DNA from: Hippophae tibetana
Taxonomy: Eukaryota > Streptophyta > Magnoliopsida > Rosales > Elaeagnaceae
Assembly: GCA_037013495.1 (NCBI GenBank)
Contig: CM072806.1
Location: 7,370,001-7,434,000, forward strand
Reading direction: 5' to 3'
DNA: 64,000 nucleotides
The notes under the pieces are model-generated. The model saw nothing but the letters and a program-made list of their open reading frames with translations, made no database searches and was not told the origin of the DNA. This document shows, piece by piece, positions 12,341 to 23,401 of the stretch. The number at the start of each line of letters is the position of its first letter. The stretch's first letter is position 1. A program made the position numbers and the translations under genes.

Positions 12341-13168
12341 ATTACTAACACTTTTTCAATTTTCATTGTTGTAAAACTTAGTAAAATAAATAACCATCTA
12401 AGGTCATCTTTCAATTTATATTCTTAGGATAATTTTAATTACTTTGTAATTTAAATTTATTATTATTAATAAAAGGAGCACTTAAGATACATACATATTT
12501 GTACAAATCAAATATATACACTTAGAAGATTTAATAGGACAGAAGTCCACAATCAAATGAAGAGGGCTTGAAAAAAAGTCCATAACCCTCAGTGTCTTAT
12601 ACCTAACCAGTGATTGCACCCCTGTCCAACCAGTGAATAAAAATCAACCCTATAAGTGAGTACTATGCCTTTTAGTCAAAACCACCAAACAGACTATAAA
12701 AGTTGGGTATGACTAAGTAACCTTGAAAGATGTACCCTATTTGTAGGTAGTGTTTTCCAAGTCTAAGCTCACATGGAGAATAGCTTAACTTGGTCTAATC
12801 GTCTCTTAATCGATCTTAGACCTTTAAAGAGGTCATAGCTCAAAAGTTGCACCACCTTGGTATTGAATAGCCTTTAGTATCTCATCAAGAATGTACCTTT
12901 GCTTAGGGTAGTAAATAAGAGACAACCTTATAGATGAGCTTGAGTTATCTTTGGACTTGGAAAGTCGAGATCCCTTAACGCACCACAGGTGAGTATTGTG
13001 CCTTAGGGCCCATACCGCTAGAAGATCAACGAAAGCTGAATGTGTTTTGTACCCCTAAAAAATGCACCCTTATCACAGGTAGTATCGTTTGAGTCAAAAC
13101 AAATGTGAAGAAGAATCCCAGCCTATAAGTCTCGCTTAATAATAGCCTTATGAACTAAGCTTAATAAG
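12341..13168 (+). other. 3' non-coding part of the gypsy element
   Basis: No polymerase motifs. Contains loosely repeated phrases of about 100-300 bp (GTGAGTA-TGCCTT and GTACCC-GGTAGT type), reminiscent of the degenerate tandem repeats known from 3' regions of Tat-type elements. Confidence 0.4.
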
Positions 13169-13730
13169 TGTCTAATCATCGTATGAGTGTGAAATCAATA
13201 TAATTATCCTAAGGAGATAAGAAATTAATAATTATCATTTAGTTATCTTAAAGAGATAAAGACCCAAAAATTATCCATACCTATTTTAAAAGATAATCTA
13301 ATAGATAATAAATTATAGATATCTATAGACAATGGATCTCTACAACAAATAAATGTCTATAAGATAACTGTCTACTATAGATAGTTATCCACAAAGCTAC
13401 AATAGATTCAATCCTAGTTAGATAAGGATAACCTAATTGGTTAATTCTTTTTCCTATATATAATCACATATGCATAATAAAATATCATATCTAATATCAA
13501 AAGATCATACATCTCAGGATATAAAATCACAACTAAATATTTTTTTTCTTTGTATAATTACTAGAACAAGAGTGATATCTTCTTTGTCTTTGATCTTAAA
13601 ATTACTAACTTAAGATTTATATAGCCAAATACCACCAACAAAGTACAGTCAAATGCCCTAATAATTTGTTCACATAATAGATTCTATAGAAAACTATCAT
13701 ACTTGATATTGACAAAAATTGATATTAACA
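13169..13730 (+). repeat. Right LTR of the 8.6-13.7 kb gypsy element
   Basis: 562 bp, begins TGTCTAATC, ends TATTAACA; partner of 8557-9856. Confidence 0.75.
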
Positions 13731-13779
13731 CGTTATAAAAAAATATATATACAAAACATGAGAAGATTAAGAATTAAAC

Positions 13780-13785
13780 TTTATT
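13780..13785 (-). terminator. Candidate poly(A) signal of the GRAS gene
   Basis: AATAAA on the gene strand, about 214 bases after the stop at 13999. Confidence 0.4.
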
Positions 13786-13998
13786 AATTAAGAAAGTTAC
13801 TCATACAATTAAAAAAAAAAAATTACCTCTAGAAGATGCCCAAAACGCCAGAAAAAAATTAAAAATAAGTTCACCATTCAAATACTAACTAACTACTAGA
13901 AGAAATTAACTGAGTTGAAGACTAATCAAGAAAATTATCAAAAAGATAAAGTGAAACATTAATTAAATTTATGTTAGCTAAGTAACTAGAAAAGTAGT

Positions 13999-15366
13999 TC
14001 AAGCAGGAATCCAAACAGTAGCAAAAACAACGTTATGACCTTTCCAAGTAAGCAAAAGATGTTCATCTTCTCCCTTAAGACCCCAACCGGCTGAATGTTC
14101 GTCAAGCATTCTCTTTACCTCAGAAACAGCTTCTTCACCGAAACCAATATTTCTAAAATTTGCACTTCTCATTCTTTGACACCACTTGTTCTTTGGTTCA
14201 ACCCTCTCAACCCTTTGAACTCCTTCATTTGCTATAACATTCTCAATCTTCCAACAAATATCTGCCTCATACCACTCTCTCTGTTTACTTCCTTTAGGAA
14301 GAAATGTGTCCATTGTATCATAAGGTATCCATAAATAATTAAAAGCTGATCTCAACCTACATACCAAATTATTTGATGTTAAATCTGCATCTTCATCTAC
14401 TAATATCACAACCGTTGGATCCAAACTCCTTATTGCTTTTAAAAACATTGTTCTAAGAGAAGTAGAAGAAGAGATACTACTTTGATCTTCTGGGATATGA
14501 TGAAGCTTCATGTGAGAATTTATAACAAGAGCCTCATGAAGATTAGTACTAACACGATGTTCTGCAAATACTAAATGTTGAACCCGAAGTTGTTCAATTA
14601 AAGAAGAAAACCCATCCTTATAACTCGAAGGAATAGCTCTAAATTCCAAAATTATATTTCTAGATTGAGCAAAAGTTACCAACTTTGATCCCAATTCACC
14701 ATAAGTAAGATCCAACATTGGTGGGACATCTTGATGATCTGTTACACAAGGAACAGAGAGCTTCACAAATGGTGGAACTTTAAAACGATTAGCAATTGCA
14801 TCAATTAGAGTTGGGATTTGCATGCAATGTGTTAAACTGAGATCAACTATGTGAATTACTGAAAACCCATCAACAGCTTCAAGAATTGCGGCGTTTGCAG
14901 CTGTGAAGCCAAATCTATGCCAAGGAGTTAAGTCGATAAAACTTGCTAGTTCAATAACAGAGAATCTATGATTGTTCATCATATTGAGACTATATGAAGC
15001 ATTATCCATAGCTGCTAGTAATTTACAACTTCCACTTCTAGCTGCTCTTGAAATTAAAGCTCTAAGAAAGCTACAAGTGAGACGTTGATTTGAATCACCA
15101 TCAGGAGAAGCTATGTTATTTAAGACCCATAAGATTTGCTGTGCTAAAGTAGCATCATTGCTTTCAATTGCATTAGCACATTGAACAAGTAATTGTTCCA
15201 AAGAATTAGCATCTCCAAAACTTCCTAAAGTAGATTTTGAAGTGGGAAAACCAGGCCAAGGACTTGTTCTGTGAATTGGGCTTTTGTTCATTTGAAGATT
15301 TGGAAATGGACCACTAGTACTGTTATGGTGTAACAATGGTGTTGATGTTTCAGTGAATTGCAACAT
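13999..15366 (-). CDS. SCL32: GRAS-family transcription regulator, SCARECROW-LIKE 32 type
   Basis: 455 residues, single exon as is usual for GRAS genes. After a short variable start (residues 1-50) come leucine-rich region I (LEQLLVQCANAIE, about 56-68), the VHIID-type core (VIHIVDLSLTHC, about 170-181), the second leucine-rich part, a PFYRE-like region, and the SAW domain closing with LLLTWKGHNVVFATVWIPA. The MLQFTETS start and the overall length fit Arabidopsis SCL32. An in-frame upstream extension of eight codons has no ATG; the ATG at 15364-15366 is the first Met. GRAS proteins act in the nucleus as transcription co-regulators; the target pathway of this clade is poorly defined. No stop or frameshift; looks functional. 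Confidence 0.92.
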   Translation of the reverse strand: MLQFTETSTPLLHHNSTSGPFPNLQMNKSPIHRTSPWPGFPTSKSTLGSFGDANSLEQLLVQCANAIESNDATLAQQILWVLNNIASPDGDSNQRLTCSFLRALISRAARSGSCKLLAAMDNASYSLNMMNNHRFSVIELASFIDLTPWHRFGFTAANAAILEAVDGFSVIHIVDLSLTHCMQIPTLIDAIANRFKVPPFVKLSVPCVTDHQDVPPMLDLTYGELGSKLVTFAQSRNIILEFRAIPSSYKDGFSSLIEQLRVQHLVFAEHRVSTNLHEALVINSHMKLHHIPEDQSSISSSTSLRTMFLKAIRSLDPTVVILVDEDADLTSNNLVCRLRSAFNYLWIPYDTMDTFLPKGSKQREWYEADICWKIENVIANEGVQRVERVEPKNKWCQRMRSANFRNIGFGEEAVSEVKRMLDEHSAGWGLKGEDEHLLLTWKGHNVVFATVWIPA

Positions 15367-15372
15367 TGGGTG

Positions 15373-15408
15373 AGACACACACACACGCACACACAGAGAG
15401 AGAGAGGG
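15373..15408 (-). repeat. Compound CT/GT microsatellite in the 5' leader of the GRAS gene
   Basis: On the gene strand a CT run passes into a GT run that ends seven bases before the ATG. CT-rich tracts in plant leaders can affect expression, and length changes would alter the leader only. Confidence 0.8.
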
Positions 15409-15691
15409 AGCAAAAGGGGAGAAAAAGACCAGACTAATTGTGCGTACCTAAGAGCATTGGGAAACGATTCAAACAAAAAATTATCAAAAAAGGTTTGGAA
15501 GAATTCTGCAAATGAATCAAAAAGAAATAATACGGTTCAGCTTTTTGTGGGGATTTTGTTTGTGTTTTTCTGAGGGTGAAAAGGGGATTAATCAAGAAAA
15601 GCACAACAAACTCTAATCCCAAAAAAAGGCAAGTGAGAAGTAGTCAAATTGGTGCAAAATTAGACCTTTCAATATTCTAAATAGCAGTGTG

Positions 15692-15706
15692 TATATATAT
15701 ATATAT
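15692..15706 (-). promoter_or_regulatory. TA-rich TATA candidate for the GRAS gene
   Basis: (TA)n about 330 bases upstream of the ATG; the right distance for a TATA box with a long leader, but dinucleotide runs of this kind are common here. Confidence 0.3.
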
Positions 15707-17872
15707 GTGCAGATTGCAGAGCAGAGAAATTAGGCTTTTTTGTTTCAGCAAGGAGGACAACAATGCTATATAGAAGGTAGTAGTGCAGATTTAAACAACT
15801 TATTCATTACTGTAAAAGGTTTAAATCTTTGTAATTCATATTTACAACTGTTTTGCTGTTGGATTTTGGTGGCATGTGAAATAGCCGGCCATATGGATTT
15901 GTCTCGACGTATAAGAGTTTGAAATTTGTCATGTTATGAACTCTTTTTATAGGGTAAGTTTCATTTTTACCTCTGTTTTTTAGTCGCACATATGTTAAAT
16001 TTTAATTATCTTATGAACGCGTTTTTAGTGCATCTCGTTACATTTTGAACTTGTATTCATTTTATAATACAAATATATTTTTTCGTTTACAAAAGAAGGA
16101 ATTTTTTTTTTCAATACTCTAGAGTATTATAAAGTAGATACTATTATAAAAAATAGCTATGAATTTATAACTCGTCAATCACTACCCATTTCTCACTTTT
16201 ACTCATTTTATTTTATTTTATTCCTATCTCTCTCTACTAGACTATATACTCTTAAAGTATAGAAAACATTCCTCACCAAGAAGTTGCTTAGAAAAATAAT
16301 TAAAACTAATAAAAACATAGTTAATTAAAATTAAGAGGGAGCCTTAAGAGGGAGCCTCGTTTCAATATATGCACTAATACAAATAAAGGGAGGGAAAAAA
16401 AAGTTAATTATATTTGGATATTTTAGTGAAATATTCACAATTGAATAATATAGAAGATTTTTCTCAACCAAATCATTGGCATGCCTATGTTTCCATCTTA
16501 TTGGGATTAAATATGATGGGTGTGTTTGAAATTGATTGGTAGCATTTTATTAATTTAGAAAAAGGAGATGCTATATATTATGGCTGAAAGAAGACTTTAG
16601 CTACACCTCATACTCATAGGCTAAAGACAATGACCCCATTAGTTTTTTTTTGTCTCGTCGATACTTTGTAAAAGTTTTGGCTGCCATGACTCACAATGCG
16701 GGACCATTCTCTCTCTCTATCTCTCTCTCTAGTTTTGATGAAAAATAACAATTGCCACACGATAAGAGTCAGAGGGATAATAACAAGTGCATGCGGGGAT
16801 AGATATATTCAAATCCCTTTGTCATCTGCTATTTTGTTTTATCACAAAATTTTCAATTATCTTTCAAAGTGATTTTTGAGTTTTTTTTTTCTTTGATTTG
16901 GTCATAAAATTAAGTCTTATGGAATCAAAAGAAAACAGATAACAAGACTAAAACTCAACAAATTTAATCAGGTCTACTCTTTAGTATACTGACAAAAAAA
17001 AATTAAGGTTAGTGTAATTTGCTAACTGATTAGGCTAATAATGAAAGAAACTTTGAGTACGCCATGTTTTTTTTTTTTATTTTTTCACTTTCTCATTTCA
17101 TTTTTTTTTTTGCCCTTCTTAATATTTTAAGGAATTCTGTTTGCAGCCTTTTTTTTTTAACAGAAGTTTTGGCATTAATTTTCCTTATCTTTTTTTTTTT
17201 AGCTTCAACATTCTCCAACCTCTAGTCTTTTATCTACAAAAGTATAGAAATAAATTTTTGTACATAAAAAAATTAGGTCCAGGACCAGTTATCTAGATAC
17301 ATTCGCTGCAGTACATGAGTGATGTTTATGAAGGAATCTTTTCAAATCTAAATTTACACATTTTTTATATTTAAAAAAATTAAATTATTTTTATCTTAAT
17401 TATTTATTAATAATTGTTTAAAAAATCACTAAATGTTATAATTTTTAAAGAGAAGTTTACTTGGAGATATTTATAAACATCTCAACATATTCATATCGTT
17501 GGGGAATATATATATATTTTGTCAAAGGTTAAAATTGCTTTAGTAGATATTATCTGTTTTGGTCATCATCTTATACCATGGCAAATGCTCTCTTAATATG
17601 CATAGTGTACGCAGGTCTACACTAAGTTAACTTTTTTGACCACTAAAACAAATCGTATGGTATCTTTTAAAATAGGTCATATCATCTCATCTAAAACATG
17701 TCACGTTGTTATTACGAGAGGAAGATCATGATGTCATCTCGGGCAGTGTTGTCACCTAATGAAGTCATATATACAATTTACTCAAATAATAATGATAATA
17801 AAATTTAATATGTTCATAAAAATAATAATTAATAATTAATTTTAAATAAAAATAACTATAATCAATTAAATT

Positions 17873-18350
17873 TTACAATTATCTAATTGGTTAAAATTTG
17901 GTCAATCGATAACCTTACTCATCAGAATCAAGTTGAACTCGTGTCCAATTAAATTAAATAGTTGTTCAATTGATCAAATTTTGATCGAACCATGATCTCA
18001 TTCTTTGAAGTTGAATTAAACACATAACTAACTAAATTGAAAGTTGTCTCACTCTTTGAAGTTAAATTGAACACATGACTAACTAAATCGGAAATTATTT
18101 AATATGCTAGAATTTAGTCTATCAATGATCCTCCTCGTCCGAGTAGATTTAAACACATGTCCAATTAAATTGTATAATTTTCCAACTATTTTGATTTTGA
18201 TAAATCGATAATCATACTCACTAAAACTAAATTAGACACATAATCAATTGATCAAATTTTAATTAACATTTGCTCCTAAACTTAACAATTATTTAACTTA
18301 TTAGATTTTAATCAACCAATGACCCTACTCGACAAAACCAAATTGGACAA
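17873..18350. repeat. Degenerate tandem array, about five units of 60-150 bp
   Basis: Each unit has the pattern TTGGTTAAAATTTGGTCAAT then CGATAACC or AATGATCC and CACATGTCCAATTAAATT. Related lines recur at about 17890, 17953, 18100, 18182 and 18295. Inside the array two 51-bp lines (17996-18046 and 18047-18097, each starting TCTCA-TCTTTGAAGTT) are a clear direct duplication. Confidence 0.65.
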
Positions 18351-19583
18351 AATTTGAAAAATCTCTATTTTTAGTTGGACATATCATTAATTATGTTATG
18401 TCCAATTGAACTTACCTACAATTTTATATTTTTTATAGTAAAATAGTAGTCTAATTCAAGTCTTACTTAATTAGTTATTTTTAAAACTAAAATGATTTTC
18501 ATATAGAAAATTATTCTATCATATAATAAATGCATATTTTGTTCATTTTATCATCTCAACCCATTCATATAATCAATTAGTTACCATAATATTAGAGCAT
18601 AATATATTAATTCAATTTATGTTAATATGTATTTGAATAATCAATTATATATATTTAGTTGGAATTATATATTCTCAAAATAAAGATACTTATTTTTATT
18701 TAAGTATATATTTAATTTTGTCATGTCTAATATTTTAATTATATAATATATTATTGAGAGTAAAAATAACAATCTACGCCTATTTTCGAATGAAAAATAG
18801 CTAAACAGCAAAAAATTTATTGATTAATAGCAGTAGATGCCAACCCGTAATTCGTTCTTTTAATTAATCATTGACGGGTTATTTGACTCATTTGTCTTTT
18901 TTTATTAAAACAAAAACAAAACACTGAGGATCCAAAAATTGTAGCAAATATATATAAAATTTGTCCTTTTTACAGTAGCTAGGCCTAGCACAACATTCGA
19001 AGTCGGTGACTTTTCACTTTTGGTTTCCATACGTTTTGGGTAAGCTCCCCTGTTTAAACATAAGGGCGGGTGATCTAATTTTCGAAATGGGGTATCTATG
19101 TTCAATAATTTTTTAAAATCTTTATTTAATAATTATTCATGGTTTAATTTTTTTAAGCGATCTAACTATAATAACTAATTAACCCTATACATAAAAACAT
19201 AAAATTCCTTTTTTTTTCATTTCCATGTATAATGTCAAAGTATTTAAAAAAATTATTTTTATTATTATCATAATAAAAAAATATAAAATATTTATATTAT
19301 TTTTAAATAAAATTATTATTAATAAAATATTTTTATAATATTAATAATTTTATCACGATAATATGGATACCTAAATTTAAAAAGAGCATGTATGGTTACA
19401 TGCATTTCTTTTATAGTTATATAGTACAATTTAATATATCTTATATGATAAATAATAAATAATAAATGATTTTTCACAAGTTATTTTAATAAATATTGAG
19501 TCAATGAGTATATATGTTAGATAATTTATATAAAGAGATAAATGATTAATAATTATCTAAAAAGATTATTATGGAAAAATAGT

Positions 19584-19860
19584 CACAATTATAACAAGTT
19601 TGTCTATATAATCAATGGATACCCATTAATTTATTAGTTTAATTTTAATATATATATATATATATATCCTCTATTGTACATATTCAAACCATATCTCGTA
19701 TCATAATAATCACGATTATCATAAGTTTGTTTATAAAATTAATGGATACACATCAATTTACTTTTAATCTCTCTCTCTCTATATATTATTGTACATATTC
19801 ATACTATATTTGAGAACATCTAACTTAGATCTCATATCATAACTAGAATAATTATAAACA
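19584..19860. repeat. Tandem duplication of about 127 bp with different microsatellites in each copy
   Basis: Unit 1 (about 19584-19710) and unit 2 (about 19711-19845) share CA-ATTATAA-AAGTTTGT, ATCAATGGATAC, CATTAATTTA, ATTGTACATATTCA and CTCATATCATAA landmarks. In unit 1 the middle holds (TA)n; in unit 2 the same place holds (CT)n. Confidence 0.6.
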
Positions 19861-20129
19861 ATTTTTTCCCTATCTGTTATAAAGCGAGACATTTTCTTTA
19901 TGTACATTTTACAAATGTCATAACTTATTTAAGTATCAAATATCCACTTTTGCGAGTGGAGTCACCGACTTAATAAACTCTAACTAGTTGGACAACTCTC
20001 TAATTTTGACCAACTAAATTGGATAAATATCTAGTTAAAATTAAATCACAATTAATTAATAATAACTAAGAATATTTTTGTCACTTTGTATAAAATATCA
20101 AGTAGGAGGGATCATATATGATTTTTTTT

Positions 20130-20890
20130 TACTAATATGGGATCATCAAAATATATAACCCTTTTTTATTTAATTTTTATTAAAGGTTTTTGTTTGAGTA
20201 TAAAGTACGACCTATTGGTTGCACATACTTCATCCATTTTGGAGTATCTCTTACAAAATTTCATAATTATTCAACCTCTTTCGCACATTTATCTAAAACG
20301 ATGAATTCTAATTTCATCATGGATCTAGCATTGTAAGTTTTTTTTAGAGGACTTCCATGATAAATATGCACCACCCTGTGTGAACACATATCCATTATTA
20401 GAATTTGAGTATATATTTACATCACATTATCTTTCTAATATAATCGAATATATTGTGTAATGCAATCCCAAACTACATATGTATTTTAAGTATTTAAGTA
20501 ATATTTTTTATACCTTTTTCATAATTAGATACTAGATTATTAACATATCTATTTAGTTTATTTAAAACGTAAACTTATTTTCAATCTTGTACAACTCTTT
20601 AAATACATAAGACATTCTATCATCATTGAATATTCCAGTTTAAACATACTCTAACCTATACACTTGGATAGGTGTACATTAACATCCTCATGTATTATAA
20701 TTTCAAAATCATAGTTGTTGAATTTATCAAAGATAATGATACATACTTAGACCATTAGATATCATTGATATATTTATTCTCAATATTAAGTCAGCTAGTC
20801 GCATATCAACTATACTTTAAATTCAAAATTCACTTGATAAATTTGATCATTATCACCTACAATGTTGTTATCAATGTAGAAAGTTAACAC
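20130..20890 (-). pseudogene. Very old Ty1/copia reverse transcriptase and RNase H remnant
   Basis: On the minus strand, about 20400-20160 reads as a copia RNase H: GYVFTQGGAYLSWKSSKK, then MKLEFIVLDK and a VRDTPKW block. Upstream on that strand (20880-20560) are RT traces: an LYIDDNN block in place of LYVDDM, MRLADLILRINI, FDKFNNYDF, and LEYSMMIECLMYLKSCTRL. There are many stops and frame changes. A possible gag trace lies at about 21000-21180. No LTRs can be recognised. Confidence 0.65.
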
Positions 20891-22756
20891 AAGATTACAT
20901 AACCAACATTAATCTAAAATCTCACAAGATTCAAGACGGTAAGAAAAAATAACATATTTTGATGACACCTTTTGAAAATCAATCCTCTAATTTCTTATTA
21001 TGATTCATACATGAATCACAACTAACTATGATAGAACCATATAATTTATCCACATACATCAAACTTGTTAGATCATAATTCTCAACTTTACTAGTTATCA
21101 AACTCGATGTCATCTAATAAACAAGTCATGAATTGTTTAGATGCAATAGTTTCAAAAAATAACCAAAATTAATTTAGAATTGGGAAATCAATTTAAAATT
21201 TTAAAACTAACAATAAAATATTACAAATTAATTTTTTCATTGTTGAAAAATTAATTTTCCTGAAACTAAGTTATAACTTGTATTCAACAAATACGAAATA
21301 TCACTAATCCATAGATTAAAAATTAAAAAATTTGAAACTAGTGCATTTAAAATTCTTTGTTCCATAATTACAAAAATTTCATTTATATGAAAAATAAATT
21401 CACCACTTTGTGAACACAATTTTTTTTTTAAAAATCAATTTTTTTAAATTGTAAAATTCATTTTGTAAATTACAAAACTAGCAAATAAAATTTGTTATTT
21501 CTTAATATGAAATACTCAACTTTAGTGAATACAGAAATTCACTACTTCTACAAATACAAAAGTTAGTTATTTTGAAACTTGAAATCAAGCAATTTTGTTA
21601 TTTTTAAAATTTCATTATTTTATAAATACGAATTCACTTATTTTTTAAAACAAAATCAAGTAATACATCACTTGTAAAATACCAATTTTCATCAATTATA
21701 AATTCATACAATTAATCAATTGTGAATTCTTTAAAAAAAATCTGAAACTTTTGACATCTCAATACCAAAATGGTTAATCTGCATCCATAATTTTAATCTA
21801 AAAATGATTAGTACATACTTTAAAATGACAACAACAACATGTTATAATACCATAAATCAATTTGTAGTTTTAGAAAACTACAACATGAACTACATAGATT
21901 AATAATCAATCAAAATCAATTTTAATGATATATAATGTTGATATTATTACTCCACCACATTAAAAAAATAACTTAAAATCATATAGATTATAGTCTAATG
22001 TGAATCATTGACTTCATAAATCAAAACTAACAAAAGTATCAATATAAAATTTGCAACAAATATTAATGAATATAAGTTGCAAATCAAATACTATCGCTCA
22101 AATCATAATAGCAACATCAAATCATCGACACATGCATAGTTAGATATCATTAAAGAGTAATCAAACTCTATAGCTATTATATATCAAGTACCATGAACAT
22201 ATAATAACAATATCAATCAAATATGCATATTAAATACATAGTAATTAAAATTACATTTAAAGTAAATAATCGGGTTATAACTATTCAGATTTTGGTAAAA
22301 TAAAATAAAAGCTTTGTACTGTCATGATACATATGGATACAATTAGAATTAACATATATTTAATTATCATGCTTTGAGCTTTTAACATTTACAATCTCTA
22401 GATATAAGATATAAAAATAGGAAAAGTTTTTCCAAAGCAATACATTAAATTAAAATTTGAAAGTAATTAGAAAATTAACCATAGTTAATTAATCAAACTT
22501 ATGAAAAAAAAAAATTCAAAAAATAAATTTAAATCATGTTATATATATTGAGTTTATGAAATGAATTCAACCAAATCATATCATAATTAACTCAAAATGA
22601 TTTTTAAAAAAGTCACTTTAGTAATCATAATAAACATATATCAACAAGTTTAATCTAATTTACAAAGGTAACACTTGCATATGATATTCATACATATAAA
22701 TAAATTCATGCATTTAAAATACCTGTAAAATTACCTAATCATATTTTTGAGGCAAA
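20891..22756. other. Intergenic DNA, possibly more of the decayed copia element
   Basis: AT-rich. Apart from a weak gag-like trace at 21000-21180 nothing is recognisable. Short frames (for example 21237-21419) look random. Confidence 0.4.
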
Positions 22757-22978
22757 TGTCAAATTATTGTTGTTACCGTTAATAGTTTCTATATTTATGT
22801 ATTTCTCTGTTCTAATCTTTTCTTTACAAGAGAGTCATTATGTATACTACGGGAAATGAATATAACACCCTAACCCTAATACAACTGCACATCCATACTT
22901 TCAACTCCATTATACATTGTTGTCTGTCATTTCTACTCTATTAACATTATTGTCTACCACTTACTACACACGCCAACA
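22757..22978 (-). repeat. 3' LTR of the 22.8-27.8 kb copia element
   Basis: 222 bp; same length as its partner at 27607-27828, about 12 substitutions and no indels by eye. Confidence 0.93.
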
Positions 22979-22990
22979 CTCCTCCTCACG
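22979..22990 (-). other. Polypurine tract
   Basis: On the element strand GTGAGGAGGAG directly precedes the 3' LTR; this is the expected plus-strand primer of reverse transcription. Confidence 0.75.
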
Positions 22991-23387
22991 TTGGTGCATA
23001 TATGTCTCTTATGCCCAACTTGTCAAGTGAGTTGTAGAAGTTCTTTGCAGACACAGATTTTGTGAGTATATCAGCCAATTGATCTTCTGATTTAACGAAT
23101 GGAAGTTGAATAATCTTTTCTTCATGGTTTTGTTTGATGAAGTTTCGATCCACTTCAACATGCCTCATGCGATCATGTTGAACTGGATTGTGAGAGATGG
23201 CAATGGCTACTTTGTTATCACAAAATAATTTCATTTCAGAGTTAGGAGCAACACCAATCTTAGTTAGAAGTTTTTTCAACCAAAGGAGCTCACATATTCC
23301 CTTGACCATTCCTCGAAATTCAACTTCAACACTAGATAAGGAAACTACATTTTGCTTCTTGCTCCTCCATGTAACAAGATTACCCCT

Positions 23388-23401
23388 CCCCCCCCCCCCC
23401 A
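23388..23401 (-). repeat. Homopolymer C run inside the copia RNase H
   Basis: A run of about 14 C (G on the coding strand), which turns the expected VGGNLVTW into a longer Gly/Arg insert without breaking the frame. It reads as a slippage expansion. Confidence 0.8.

Larger units (their letters stand above)
8557..13730 (+). mobile_element. Ty3/gypsy LTR element reduced to gag and protease (Tat-like)
   Basis: The two ends are degenerate direct repeats: 8557-9856 (holding a 763-bp insertion) and 13169-13730. After the left LTR comes a gypsy-type primer site, then a long leader, decayed gag, zinc-knuckle region and aspartic protease, all plus strand. No reverse transcriptase, RNase H or integrase is found between the protease (ends about 12340) and the right LTR, so this is either a deletion derivative or a gag-only non-autonomous element. 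All frames carry stops. I could not find a convincing target-site duplication (ATAAA on the left, CGTTA on the right). Confidence 0.75.
15720..20129. other. Intergenic DNA with several decayed tandem repeats
   Basis: No gene recognised. Holds many poly-T tracts (about 17065-17205), a CT run near 16712-16732, and the tandem arrays at 17873-18350 and 19584-19860 listed separately. Small frames such as 18905-19105 have no recognisable domain. Confidence 0.5.
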
